From Rostratula benghalensis (lineage: Eukaryota > Chordata > Aves > Charadriiformes > Rostratulidae), in the NCBI GenBank assembly GCA_013399305.1, contig VXAI01000039.1, positions 2,472,868-2,536,867 of the forward strand: a stretch of 64,000 nt of DNA, read 5' to 3'. The notes beneath the pieces were generated by a model that was given only the letters and a program-made list of their open reading frames with translations, was not told the DNA's origin and made no database searches. Every line of letters starts with the position of its first letter. Position 1 is the stretch's first letter. The position numbers and the translations under genes were made by a program. Positions 1 to 12,019 of the stretch are shown piece by piece.

Positions 1-2691
1 CAAAGTGGGCCTAAGCACAGAAAGAGATGGTCACTCTTCAATGCAGATGCCTGGAATGCCACCGAGAATGGGTGGGCAAGCTCTGGAGAGGCAGAAGCCC
101 CATGAAGCCTGTTCTCTGCTCTCCTCTTGGGATGACAACCCAAGCACTTCTCTGTGTGGGTGCTCGGCCATTCAGGTTTACTAGAAGGAGCATTTCAAGT
201 ATTCCTCCTCAGCGTGTCTGCTTTTTTCAGGAAAGTGTACTGCTTCTCTCTTTGGCACCTCACCAAGCACTCTTGGCAGAGCTGTCAAATGTGTCATTGT
301 AATGGGAGGCCTCTTTGCCGTGGTTTGAGCAGCGAGAGCTGGCTGGGAAGCACGGGGCCGGGCCGAGGAGGACTGGTTGCAGAGAGCTCTCAGCGGAAAT
401 CCTTTGACTCTGGAACTTGTTTGCTCTGGCAAACTCCCTGTGCCTGTCTGGACACAATGAGGGTTCAAGACACATGGCTTTTGTTTGGTTTTCCTGGAGG
501 GAAGGCTTTGCTTTTCATTTGGCTGAATTTCTGGGTGGTAGAGAAAGAGGGAGAGAGCGAGCATGCTTCAGGCTGCATCGATCTTTGCCTTGTGTGAGGG
601 TGATACCAGCGCTTTTTGGTGACCTTTTACTTTCTGCATCAGATGTCAGAAGCACAGAGATAGGCCCTTCATATGCCTTTGTAAGAAACAATGAAACAGA
701 GCTTAAGGCCCATGGGGAAAATGCAGGTTTTCCCCATTCCTTGGCTGCAGGTGGAGATCAGATTGATGCTCTCACTCTGGAGCTCCCAGCAGCCTCTAAC
801 TCTTCTTCTACCACCCCTGGATCTTCTTCCACAACGTCACACAGCCCTGACCCACCTGAAATGCTCTCAAGCTGTTAGGAGAGGGAAGGAATTGGAAGTT
901 GTGGTGTGCAGAAAACCTCAGGAGCTCCTGGAGAAAGAATTGCCTGAGTACAGGAAAAATTACTTTTAAGGCAACACACTCTGTCTCTATCATAATGTTA
1001 AGGGATGGTGAGAGTGGCTTTGACTCTGCCCTCCTGAAAACTTGTTTATTTGTGAAATATTCCCACATGAAGCAATGCTTGTAATTGTACAGTAGTCCTG
1101 AGAACTGAGAAGATGAGACACTTTTATTTATTTATTTAATCCACGGATCTAGGAAAGACCCTAGTTTTTAAAAATGCTTTGAAATGATGCTGTGCAAAAA
1201 ATGAGAAGATACACAAACTGGAATGCACTTTAGCATCAAGTCTGATCATTTTGTCTTTCCAAATCAGATCTGCCAGATCATAGATCACTTCAGTATACCT
1301 TAGAGGATGCGATGTGAGGAAGCACTTAATTGACTTAAAGAGCACAATGAAGAGCTCTAGTAAGCTATCACAACCTCTACCAGCCAGAGATGTTGCAGAA
1401 AAGAAATGAGTAAGAAGTGTGATTTCAGGAGCACCACATGAAAATTGGCTGAAGGCTTGCCTATTCTCTGAAGGTTGCAAATGTACAGCTCTTAAACACT
1501 AAGGAGAAACAAAAGTCCTAAAATTTGAGATTCATTTTCCCCCAAAGCACTTTAGCCTCTGGAGAAGGACTTCAACATCAGCCTTGAGCACTGAACACTA
1601 GGGCTGGATTGCTGACCCTCTGAAATCAGTAGGGGGTCTTTCACTGGTTTTGTCACTTCGAGCAATGCATCTCCAAATCCTCAGAAGTCAGATAAAAACA
1701 TGCAATAACTGCACCTTCCTTCATGTAACAGCTGGTGTGATTCTAGCAAGTTGCACAAGTTGCTTTAAGCACACTTCTGTTTCCTTGAGCTATGCTGTGG
1801 TTTTCCTGGAAAAATTTGTACGTGAGATCACAGCCTCTTCTGAACCAAGTGGGTGCTCCCAGTGTGCTAGCACTTCATCGGAAAATACAGAAATGGGAAA
1901 AAAGTAGGAAGAGATTAAGTGACACCAGGGGAAACTATGAAGGTGCACCATGCACCCAGTAAAGTCTATCCAGGGAAAAGACAAACAGCCTTGGTAGTGT
2001 AAAGGGAAGTCAAGTCATTAAAAGGGATTGCAAGTTGGGTGGTATAATGCCTGTAATAAGTCTTTGAAAGTCTGTTTAGCACAATCCTCCTGACAGAAAT
2101 TAAACTATGAGAACTACAGGCACATTTTCAAATAGGCTGTGGTTTGCTTAACTGTCTCCCCACAAAAACGTGCTGGGAAGTATATTAGGTGTCTCTCTGC
2201 TTCTGTTATTAACTCATTTCTCGTCTTACCATGCTACTTTGTCTTTAAGGGGTGATGTCTCTTGAAAAGTCTGAGATTCTTGGTTTGGGTGTGTGCAAGC
2301 ATGGTGTGAGCTGCAGGTGCTGCAGAGCAGCATCCTTGTCTGGTCCAGTCATATCTCCCAAAGGCATTTCTAACTGTTCTCATTACTTGTGATCTCCCCT
2401 AGGTGAGGGTGGTAACCTGTGTCATGCTCCAGTACCCTGGTTTAATTCAAAGTCAGGTAATTGCATTCTGCCTTTCTTCTAAGCTCATCCTGCAGAAGTA
2501 TATTGCTTTTCAGGAAAATAATATTTACTTTAAATGTTAAATGAGTACCTCATATATTACAGCAGCAGCAATATTTCACCACATTGGAAGGTGAACGATT
2601 TCTGTTCATGAAGCCTACCACAGATCCAAATTTGCAAAGCGAATGTGTTGCTCATTCCAACAGCAGCATCTTAGCACAACATCTTTTTTCC
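1..2691. other. Non-coding unique sequence, no gene recognised
   Basis: Nothing here can be assigned to a gene. Open frames of up to about 150 codons occur on both strands over 27-970 and 1136-1480, but they overlap each other antisense, lack recognisable domains, and show no splice-site chain. A short (TTTA)n stretch lies near 1122-1138. The segment 1604-1650 vaguely resembles old sauropsid interspersed repeats, but too weakly to call. Confidence 0.6.
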
Positions 2692-3446
2692 AGGAACCTC
2701 ATGGAATTCAGCCAAGGGAAGTGCAAAATTCCTGCACCTGGGAAGGAATAACCCCGGGCACTGGTACATGTTAGGGGACACCCACATGGAAAGCAGCTTG
2801 GCAGAGGGGGACCTGGGGAGCCCACCAAGTGTGCTTGTGGCAAAGAAGGTGAGTGGTACCCTGGGTTGCATTAGGAAAGGCATTGCCCACAGACCAAGGG
2901 AGGTGGCACTTCCCCTCTACTCGGCACTAGGTGAGACCACAGCTGAAGTGCTGAATCCAGTTCTGGGCTCCATCTCTCTCCCACAAGAGACATGGACACA
3001 GTGACGAGAGTCCAGCAAATGGCCATGAAGACGATGAAAGGACTGGAACATCTGTCCTGTGAGGAAGGGCTGAGAGACCTGGCACTGTACAACTTGGAGA
3101 AGAGAAAACTCAGAGGGATCTCATCAATGTTGTATAAACACCTGAAGAGAGGGTGTATAGAGGATGGAGCCAGGCTCTTTCCAGTGGTGCCCAGTGACAG
3201 GACTGGGGGCAAAGGGCACAAAGTGAAATGCAGGAGGTGCTCTCTGTACATAAAAAAACCCCTTTTCTCTCCTGTGAGGGACAGAGGTTGCCCAAAGAGG
3301 TGATGGAGTCTCCATCTTTGGAGGTATTCAGAACTTGACTGGACATGGCCCTGGGTAGCTTGCTGAAGGCAGTCCTGCTTGAGCAGGAGAGTTGGACCAG
3401 ATGACCTCCAGAGGTTTCTTTCAACCTTGACCATTCTCTGATCTGG
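2692..3446 (+). mobile_element. CR1 LINE, 5'-truncated, 3' part of ORF2 plus 3' end
   Basis: This is the 3' portion of a CR1 non-LTR retrotransposon in plus orientation. It opens with the region encoding the conserved 'NLMKFN..KCKVLHLG' stretch, continues through the 'LPLYSAL' region near 2917-2930, and reaches the ORF2 C-terminus. At 2992-3303 the translation keeps recognisable CR1 C-terminal pieces such as EHLS.EEGLRDL, NLEKRKLRG and DGARLFPVV.SDRT. The nucleotide end (about 3340-3446) has the typical 'TGGACCAGATGACCTCCAGAGGT...CAACCTTGACCATTCT' 3' UTR pattern. Frames are broken, so the copy is dead. 5' truncation is the usual outcome of incomplete target-primed reverse transcription. The exact 5' breakpoint is uncertain by about 20 bp, and the terminal octamer repeat is eroded. 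Confidence 0.85.
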
Positions 3447-6400
3447 AAAAATCTTTTTTTTTTCCCCCTATATTTTCATGAAGGGCTTTGAAACAAAGCC
3501 ACGTGAAGAATGGGCACTCTGCTAACAGTGTAATTAGCCTTGAAATCTTTGTTGTCCTCCCATTTTTGTCTCCCCAGTTGAAATCTGCCAGGTACACTGT
3601 TCAGTCTTGACTTCAAGATTTTCAATAGCACCAGAGCAACAAGAAACCAGGTGCCAAATAACTAAGTGTGGGAGTTTGGCTGGCCTCCCCCTGGCACTCA
3701 GCGTAAGTGAGGTTGCAATGCTCTATTCAGCCTTTGATAGAAAAGTGCGAGTGCTGCGGTCTGCCTGCTCTCTTTGCATTCATCTCATCTGCCTGAGCCT
3801 GTCTGAGTGTGTCTGATGGCTTATTCAGTCACCAAAGTACTTATTGATACTATACAAATCTGCTGAGTGTTTTTGATGTGAGGTGGCTCTTTTACTATTG
3901 AGAGTCCACCTGGATTGTGGGTAGGTCCTAACTGTTGTCTGTATGGACAGCAAGTCTGATCTTGAGAGCCATCTCAGAGGATTTTTGAAGATGTTCTAGA
4001 TAGTGCTAATGCATAGTGCAGTCTTCAGGGCACAAATAAGGAGGTAGTCAAACCCCAAACCTTCTTTGAGAACAAGCAGGTCTGTTCCAGTCTCCTCGGG
4101 CAGGGGTGAGGGAAGTTTTAGACTCTACAACCTGCACACCAGCTAAGCAAGGAAAATAGCTTCTTTCCTCCCTAACTTGGACACAGTAAAGAAAAATGCA
4201 TTTTGGTGACATGATTCTTCCCTGAAGCAACATGCTTTGAGAGCTCCACTGGCCATATGGAGCTCTGCGCACGCAGTTTTCCATGAATATTGCATTAATC
4301 CATATTCCAAGTTATGAATTGCAATCAATCCATTCTTGTTCTAACCAAGCTGCAGCTGCTCCCAGCTGAAAAGTCTTTTGAATTCTGCCAGACAAAATAT
4401 TCCAAGTCTCGTTCCAAGGTGCAGTAATTGTCATTGTGGTTCTCAGGCTCTCATACATATTTAATTTAGAGTACATATCGAAATGTGCATTCTGCTGATG
4501 CTGAAGCTGGTGCCAATGCTTACAGTGATGTCTGAAAAGTAATGAAAGACCAAAATTGGTTCAATACATGGTAACACGTTGATTTCAACTTTAGTACAGT
4601 TAAGCTGTATTGGTGTTAATTCATTCAAAACCCTAAGTGAATGTGCTGCACGACAAATTAAAGGAAAGCATAAGCTGCAAAGTTTCAGAGTGTATGTGGG
4701 CTTCCCCTGGATTTGTGGTGTTTGGAGCTAGGAGACTGCTTTCCTCTGTTGTGAAGACAGGAACCATTTGTGAGTGGGCACATGAAATGGGATATAATTT
4801 TCTTCTAGATCTCATGTAATCTGGTTTTAACTTGGCTTGTAAGGCAAAAACATCCTTGCAGTTTGGATGTAAAGTCCAGTGATCTCATAGATGGGAAGGA
4901 GTTCAGAACAGCTATTTTATTTAGAGGTGTGGGGGTTTAAATTTATTTTTTTTCTATCTTGATATTCATGAATTATATTTGAACTCTCTAAATTAATAAA
5001 AAGTAAACATTTTGATGACATAATGTGAGAATTCTCTTCCATTTAGTTGGATGTGGACAATTCATAATGAATTCTCTTTTGTCTAGACAAGACAGAAGGA
5101 CATGATTTGTTCTCTTTATGAGCTCAGGACTCTCATAGTGCTGAAGGCTGAGTATCTGACCTTTTAATTTTTAGGCCACTTCCTGGGATTGTTTGAGTGC
5201 TAGTTGTTTAATGTTATTTTGAAACAGAAATTATTAATACCTTATGGTTGGTTTCTAGTGAAGTTGTGCAGAATGTACCAGGTTTGAAAACTGTTGAGCC
5301 TCAGTCATGTTTTGCCAGTAGCTCTTATTCCTCAGAACTCAGTACTGTAAACAGTTTTATTCTTTTTAATATAATACAAGTAGTTAAAAAGGGGTAATTT
5401 GGGGGGTTTATTGGCGTTCAAAATGCAATATTCATTCTCCTCTCCTCCTTGTCTTTATGTCTCTGTGTATGTAGAATTTTTTGTGTATGTACATAGAAAC
5501 ATATAAAATCAAAAGGATTTAATAAAAAAAAAAGGCAAAATAAAAAATGGTCTGACCAAATTCTTACAGGGTAGTTTTTCTGTGAACTGCCATTCCCTGC
5601 TGGAAACTGAGGGACAAATGCTGAGCAGCTCCTGTGGTCATGCTGTGGTCCTGCTCCTGCCCAGGCCAAGTGGGGATCGGGAACAGGGAGGGATCTTCTG
5701 TGGCACGGCAGAGGCACCACTGGGAGCCATACCTGGCAGAGGCCCACCGTTTGCGCTGCTAATCCTTCAGAGTTTGGATCCTTATGAGGATCTTAGGAGC
5801 ATCTCAGAAAGGTAGTGGTAGGTCATGTCTGGAACGCTTACTCTGCAAAATTCCTGAGGAAAGGATTGTTAGCTTCCGTCATTGCTACCCTGCTTCTGCT
5901 GCTCGTACTCTCTTGGCTGCTCCCAGGAAGGACCATCCATTTGATCTGTAACTCTGAGACAACAGGCATTTTATGTTTAAACATAAAATGACTTTTCTAA
6001 CCATATATTTACAATTAAGCTGTTGTTTTTATTAGTCACAAGGGGTAATTGCATCCAGAAATTCCTGGAGAAAAAGTTATACTGAGCAAACAATATTACA
6101 CTGATGTTTCAATTATATGAGCAATTTTCTAGCATAGATCAGCAATAAACTTCCCAAAGGGCCTATTAAATAGGAAGCTAGAAAGCAGAGATGGGGCAGT
6201 TGCCAGGTGTTAGTGTGTCTGGCACTTGTGTCTCAGTTCGTTCCCTCGCTCTTTTTTTTTTGTTTTTAGGCAAGTCAAACAGTCAGCAAAATCCCGTGTC
6301 ACCTGAAGACAGCAGGCGAGCGCAGGAAGGCTTTCTTCTGGAGAGATTCCTGGGGCTTGGGTCTGGAAGGGAAGAGTCCCTGGTTCCTTCTATCTGCTGA

Positions 6401-7423
6401 ATCACCTCAGAGTGGAAACAAGGACAACTTGTGTTTCAGTGAGCTTTGGTCAGTAATTGGGAGAATACACAAAATGTCTGTGATGGGAGTGCTGGTCTCG
6501 TGGCAGGGTCTGGGATGACAGATAGCAGGGCACAGAACACCATCCATTACCCGGGACACCAGTACTCCAGATCCGAACCCTTTGAAATACTGTCAGAGGA
6601 CACAAACAGGAGCCAAGAGCTGCCTTATTCACTTGTCAGGTGTAGCAAACACTGTCTACTTCATTGTAATTCTTCTGTTAGCTGCACTGCCATACAGGCC
6701 AAAACCCTACCATAAATTTCGCTTCTGCTGTCATAAGAATGCTTTGATTGGTGATAGCTTATTTCACGCACTGACCCATGGTATGGTATTCTGACAAAGC
6801 AAACAACCCATTAGGAGGATCTTCTGAGAGGGCCATGTTGGGGGAAAAAAACCCACTACCAAACATTTCCTAATGCACAGTCATGCAGAAAAAGTGGTCC
6901 CGCATCCCCTGTTTCCTATGAAGGCCAACCTTGCTTGTGCTGCTTTCTGCTGTGCCACATAAGCCTTCAGAGCCCTCACCTCCTCAGAAAGTCAGGGGGA
7001 CTCTTCTGCAAAAATCAGCAACAAGCTTTTCTAAGGGGTCTGTTCAACAGCAACAAAGAAGGCCAGGGGTTAATCCTGGCTGTGTTCTCACAGGGGCACG
7101 GGAGCTGCCATGGCTGGAATGTGATGGGCTGTACTGTGGTCAGCTAAGGGGTACATATATGTGCCATACCGCTGAGCTAGGAGGGGATGTTTTTGTTGCC
7201 CAGGATGCTGGAAGCAACACAGCTGGCTAGCATGGTGTGGGATAATGTCTCCCTATTTCTCCCAAGGGTGGTGGTGGTGAGAGTTTGCTTTGGGATCCTG
7301 CTCTCTGGACATACTCAGTGATGGAGCTTGGAAAAAGTTGCCCCTGTTCTCTCCCATGCTGCCAACCCTGGAAAGAACTTGTGGGATGTAATCAGCCCTC
7401 CAGCAGCCATTGCTCTGATACAG
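3447..7423. other. Non-coding unique sequence
   Basis: No gene or transposon is recognised. The segment contains AT-rich stretches (for example 4920-5000 and 5380-5560), a perfect palindrome listed separately, and a strong polypyrimidine tract followed by AG at about 6250-6270. That tract resembles a splice acceptor, but the open frame after it (through 6400) has no domain and no matching donor that I can defend. The remaining frames are short. Confidence 0.5.
5967..5990. repeat. Perfect 24-bp palindrome
   Basis: The half-site CATTTTATGTTT is followed immediately by its exact reverse complement AAACATAAAATG, giving 12 self-complementary base pairs with no spacer. The bases just outside (G and A) do not pair, so the symmetry ends sharply. 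It could be chance in AT-rich DNA, a cruciform-prone site, or a symmetric factor-binding site. No neighbouring feature explains it. Confidence 0.9.
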
Positions 7424-7535
7424 ATCATAGAATCATAGAAACGCAAGGCTGGAAGGGACCTACAAGATCATCTAGTCCAACCGTCCTCCTATCACCAATA
7501 CTACCCAGTAAGCTATTAAATAATTTCTTGTAGCA
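7424..7535 (-). mobile_element. CR1 LINE 3' end fragment
   Basis: This is the reverse complement of a CR1 3' end. It starts with the tandem octamer signature (ATCATAGAATCATAGAA), followed by 'GGCTGGAAGGGACCTACAAGATCATCTAGTCCAACC', which is the bird CR1 3' UTR pattern read antisense. Only about 110 bp is recognisable and no coding part remains. The right boundary is soft: weak similarity may run on to about 7560. The copy is severely 5'-truncated. Confidence 0.9.
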
Positions 7536-8499
7536 AATGATCCCTTCTGTGCCCCAGAGTTAGCACCTTCCCCTAATAGCAGAGCTAGAGCTGCATTTTC
7601 TTTTTGTTGTTTTTTAAACTTGCCCACTGGCAGGATCATCACCCGCCTGCCCTGCCACTTCGGCTCCGACTCATCCCCACGGGGAAGGGCAGGGTCTCCC
7701 CTGCTGTTCCTCCGTAGAGAGCTCTGTCACTGGCTCCCACCTGGAAGCAATGGTGGGCAAAAGCCAATTCAACATGCTCTGTAAGGAGCTGCTTAGAGGG
7801 CTGCTTGTCTGGGAGCCGGGCTCGCGCTGGGGTTTTGGGAGGGAGTGAGCAACAGCAAGTGCTCTGAACAGGGAGCCTCACATATGTGGAAGGTGACTCC
7901 AGCCCAAAAGGTCAATCGTACTTTTCCCCACTATGTGCTCACTGGTCCTCTCTCCTCCTCTCTTTCTGTACTTTTCTTCCTTCTTATGTCTTTCAAGGAG
8001 AGCTGTTTGAGTCACAAAAATCAGCTAGAAATCAATCTCTGTGAACTCCTGATTTCAATATGAGCACACTTTGATTAACTTTTAGCTCTGCTTCCACTTC
8101 CCCTTCAGTTCCTCTCAAATTAGCCTCTAATTATCTCAGTTGTAATCACCCAGTGTGATAAAGTTAAAGTAATAATGATTCATTTTGATAGTACAATGTT
8201 TTCTCTATGAATGTTGTAGCTAATAAAGACAGAATGCCAAGCTGCTTATGGGAAACAGATTTTTACAGATCCTAAACAAATGCCCCGCATAGTTCATGTA
8301 AAGATAATAAAAGAACAAAGTAACCCTTCTAAGGAAAATTTATATCTTGATAAAAAAAATAAATCTATCTGTATATTTACGTTCCAAAATACTGGTTTTA
8401 AAAGCCTAGAACCTAATGTCAGTGCTTGAGGCCAAAGTTGGGGACTTGAGATGCCTGCTCAGGTTTCTGTACCTCCGTGGCACCAGGAGCTAAGCTGCA

Positions 8500-8585
8500 G
8501 CTCAGTCCATGAAGCTCTTCTGCCGTGTGCTGCTGAGTGAGCAGTTTAACACCTCTCTGTGCCCTGTCCCATGCAATACCCAGAC
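8500..8585 (+). repeat. Possible ancient MIR-like SINE trace
   Basis: The stretch around 8537-8580 (GAGCAGTTTAACACCTCTCTGTGCCCTGTCCC) resembles the conserved part of MIR/CORE SINEs that reads 'GTTACTTAACCTCTCTGTGCCTCAGTTTCC'. Similarity outside this core is poor, so the boundaries are guesses and chance resemblance is possible. Confidence 0.35.
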
Positions 8586-9339
8586 AAGGTGTTTGTCCCT
8601 AAGGCACTCAGTCTAGGAGGTGTTTTTTAAGTTTGCCTATCATGTTGCATGTTCACAGGAGCATTTTTCTTCCAGGAAAGAGAGAGCAATATGCTTTGAA
8701 GCCGAGTGAAGCTGTAAGCCACAGGGAAAAGCTGTAAGCCACTTCACCGAGGTGGAGTGTAGGTAGGGTGACTCAGCCTCCTACTTCTGAAGCTGTTCCG
8801 CTTCACATAAAATAAATCACATTGCGTTGTGAGGGGCAGGAGTGGGCAAGGGATTATTGTCACAAGTGTGTGTGACTCAGTACTGAATGTCTAGGATATT
8901 TGGATGGGGAAACATGGGTGCACATGGGGAGGCAGTTCTCAGTTGCAGTCCATGCATGAAGGGGGGCTTTAGGACACATAAACAGAGCACAGAGACTAGG
9001 CTGCAAGCTTCTTTTTTTTCCCTTGGCCTCAATGATTAAGGTGGGTGTTTGTGCCTCCTTTCTCTTTCTCAAAGAGCCTTTCACTCATTTTTTAAAAGCT
9101 GTGACTAATTTAATTAAACTAATTTTTATTTCGTTGTTTTTTGAGCCGTTCAGCTGCAAATTCTTGTTGGATGCAAGGAGCCATGCCTGCTCCTTGCACC
9201 CCAGGTATACTCAGATAATATCAGCAATGGGATTTGGAAGAAGGGCTTGGGCTGTTGAGCAGTCAAATTCTTGGTTCAGCCAGGCTCCTTCTGTGCCTGA
9301 AGTCCTTTGTTCCCTCTAGGCTTTTCATAGCCACAAGCA

Positions 9340-9353
9340 AATTGGGGCTTGTG
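9340..9353. repeat. (GT)7 microsatellite
   Basis: A short uninterrupted TG dinucleotide run, too short to be notable except as a possible polymorphic marker. Confidence 0.8.
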
Positions 9354-11999
9354 TGTGTGTGTGAAGTTGACAATAATATTTGTCAATATTTGTGGTACGT
9401 TGTCATTCTGTAATAACACCAGCACATTACTGGAGGTTTTCAGACAAATCTGATATTAGACTTGACTGCTGTGGTTGGTAAATGTGGTTGCCCAGAAGCT
9501 TTGGGATGGGCACATGCCATGTATTTGCTGTCATATCTTTGCCCTCCCTGACTGCAGGGAGCTGTGAAGGCTGGGGTGAAAGGCTGCCACAGGCAGGCAT
9601 TTTTTTTTGCAAGCAGAAAGTATTTGTACAGACCTTCGAAAGAGAAAGCAGAAATGGAAAGTTTGTTAGTTACGATCCTGGTAGTGTAAATACCATACAA
9701 AGAAAAACAAGGAAAAGAGACTGTGAACATTGGGGTCTGTGCTATGTAAACATTGATGTAATTAATATACACCCCTCTTTTGGTGGAGGTTCCCCCTCAC
9801 CAGCCCAATGACTGTTTAAACAAAGGGGCACATATGCATGTTCTTTAGTATCCTCAGCTTTACAAGTAACTATGAGACATCTGATGGAAGTGCAGTCCCT
9901 GCTAGTTTTATGTTACAAATTAGTGATTAGAACAGATTTGACACTGAGCACTTTGAAAAATGGAAGAATGGATACTTCTGATATCTTTTATTCTAACCAA
10001 GAGCAGGTCTTTCCAGCTCAGCATGTAGGCAGAAAAATGAACACCCTAATTAGACCAAGATTTCTCGAGAGCAGGGAAAGAATTTCTCACTTTTTTTGGC
10101 ATACTAGATTATCAAACTTGTGAGCTTTGTGCAAAACGTTTAGGGAAGACACAGCTATTATACCAAATGTGCTATTAGATCTACACTAGCATAACTAATC
10201 AGGTCCTTCATTCAGTGTGAAAAAACAAATAAAGCGCTGCAGTGTGCAGCTTTGTATTACTCAGTCTTTTTCTGCTCTTGAGCAAACTTGTTCTGCATGC
10301 CAAAGGCGAGAGCATTAATTGAGTACAGAACCTGTTTATAAATCCAGCACAGCTCATGGTTTGACGGGTGCCACCGCTGTTCATTCTCACCTTGCTGCTG
10401 TCTGTAGTTAACCTTCTGCAGCTTGAAATTCTCCATGAAATGAAGGATGGGTCTGTTTTTGGCTGGGCTGCTCTGGCCTAACTTAAAGCAGCGAAACTCC
10501 TAATACATCTTGAAGTCTTTACCTGGCTGTATGGGCAACCAGGGGATGAGCCAAAAGACTCATAGGATCAGTCATCTAGTTAAATACTATTGTGGGCAGG
10601 AAGAGGATGCGAGGCTTGTTGTGACTTTCCATAGTCTGTTCCTTACAACAAATTTGGTACACGCTGCACTGCTTCCCAACATACAGTGTATCACCAAAGA
10701 GGAGACTGGCTGCCACGTACAGTTACAGGTGCAGACATGTAGAGTGAAAATGGGCTTCACATACCAATCTGTTCTCCTCACTGCAAATGTGGAACCAACA
10801 AACAGCTGTTGGAGTCAGAACCTCCCTGTTCACCTTGGCAGACAGAGCTTGGTGTCAGCCTAGGGAGCAGGAGCACCTTTCCCAGCACCTCCTCCATGAT
10901 GTGTGCTCCCAGTTCTGCCCTTGTGCTGCCTCTGGACCTCTCTGTTTGTGGATTTAACTCACTAAAATAGCCCAAAAATAAGCAAAAGAAAAAAAACAAA
11001 CAACCAAAAACTGAAGTAGAAATTTTGCATTGGTTTCTGTCTTCTGGTGAGTCACAGCTGTGGCAAGAAGGAGCAGCTGGGCAGCTTGTGATGGGGGCAA
11101 GACTGAGGCCGTGGCAGCAGCAGGGAAATTTGGAGGGAGGAAAGCATCAACCCTGCCTTGGTCAGTGAGCTGCCAGACTGCCTGGGCTACATGTGAAACC
11201 ACAGACAAATTCCTCATGTCAATGTCTTTATTTTGGTTATTGTTTGAAGGAGTCTCTTTATATCCAGTTTCCAATCAAAACATCATGTACTCCCTAAAAT
11301 CTGAGCTCAAATATTAACATGTTGCACTACAGGGACTGAAGTCTACCAGTCGTATAATGTAGATGAATGCCTTTGAAAAAAAAATCCTTAATCAAAGTTA
11401 CACTCCATTTGCTTTTTAAATTTTAATTTTCCATTTAAGTGGCTGTTTCATAGCTATGAGAAGCTTTAAGAGCTATTCATGTTTTTCTTCTTGTGGCTCT
11501 TTTAAAACTGAACTTTCCTTGTTTATTAATGTCCTGGCAGTGGATATTCTTACTTATCTGGCTTGTACTCATAGCTTGGGCCCAAGTTTACCTGTAAAGG
11601 GTCTTATTTTCTTCATGCAGAAATTTATGCATTGCTATTTGAACTATTTGAATGTTTTCATTGTGAAGCACCATTTCTTTCTCACTATATTGTTGTATTT
11701 TAAGTTAACTTAAGGCAGAGAAATTCTTTTTCTCCTGTTACGTCTTTTTGTCAGGCTGCAGTTAATTCAATATTGACTTGTAAAAATAGCATCAATAAAA
11801 CTATAGATGTAGCTAGGTTGTAACCCAGCCACTGAAGGAAAGTAAAACAAAGGTGCAAAATGTAGGCAGGTCAAAAAGGCCATTTTCAAACATGAGGAGA
11901 AATGGGGAAGAGCTTCCTATTCTAAGAAGAAGATACGCTGTGCATGTTAAAAACCCATTTTTTTCTACACAGGTGCTGTCTTCGGTCAAAAAGACTGAA

Positions 12000-12019
12000 G
12001 AGGTCATTTCTATGACCTC
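12000..12019. promoter_or_regulatory. AGGTCA inverted repeat (IR6-type nuclear-receptor-like site)
   Basis: GAGGTCAT and ATGACCTC form a perfect 8-bp inverted repeat around a 4-nt loop. Written as nuclear-receptor half-sites, this is AGGTCA, six bases, TGACCT. Both half-sites match the consensus exactly. Inverted AGGTCA pairs are bound by several nuclear receptor dimers, but spacing of six is not the commonest arrangement, so function is inference. It lies in unique sequence, about 30 bp after a splice-acceptor-like TTTTTTTCTACACAG. Confidence 0.35.

Noticed and set aside
6271..6400. Possible exon after a T-rich tract and TAG
   Set aside because: Open frame without a domain and no defensible donor; polypyrimidine plus AG is common by chance.
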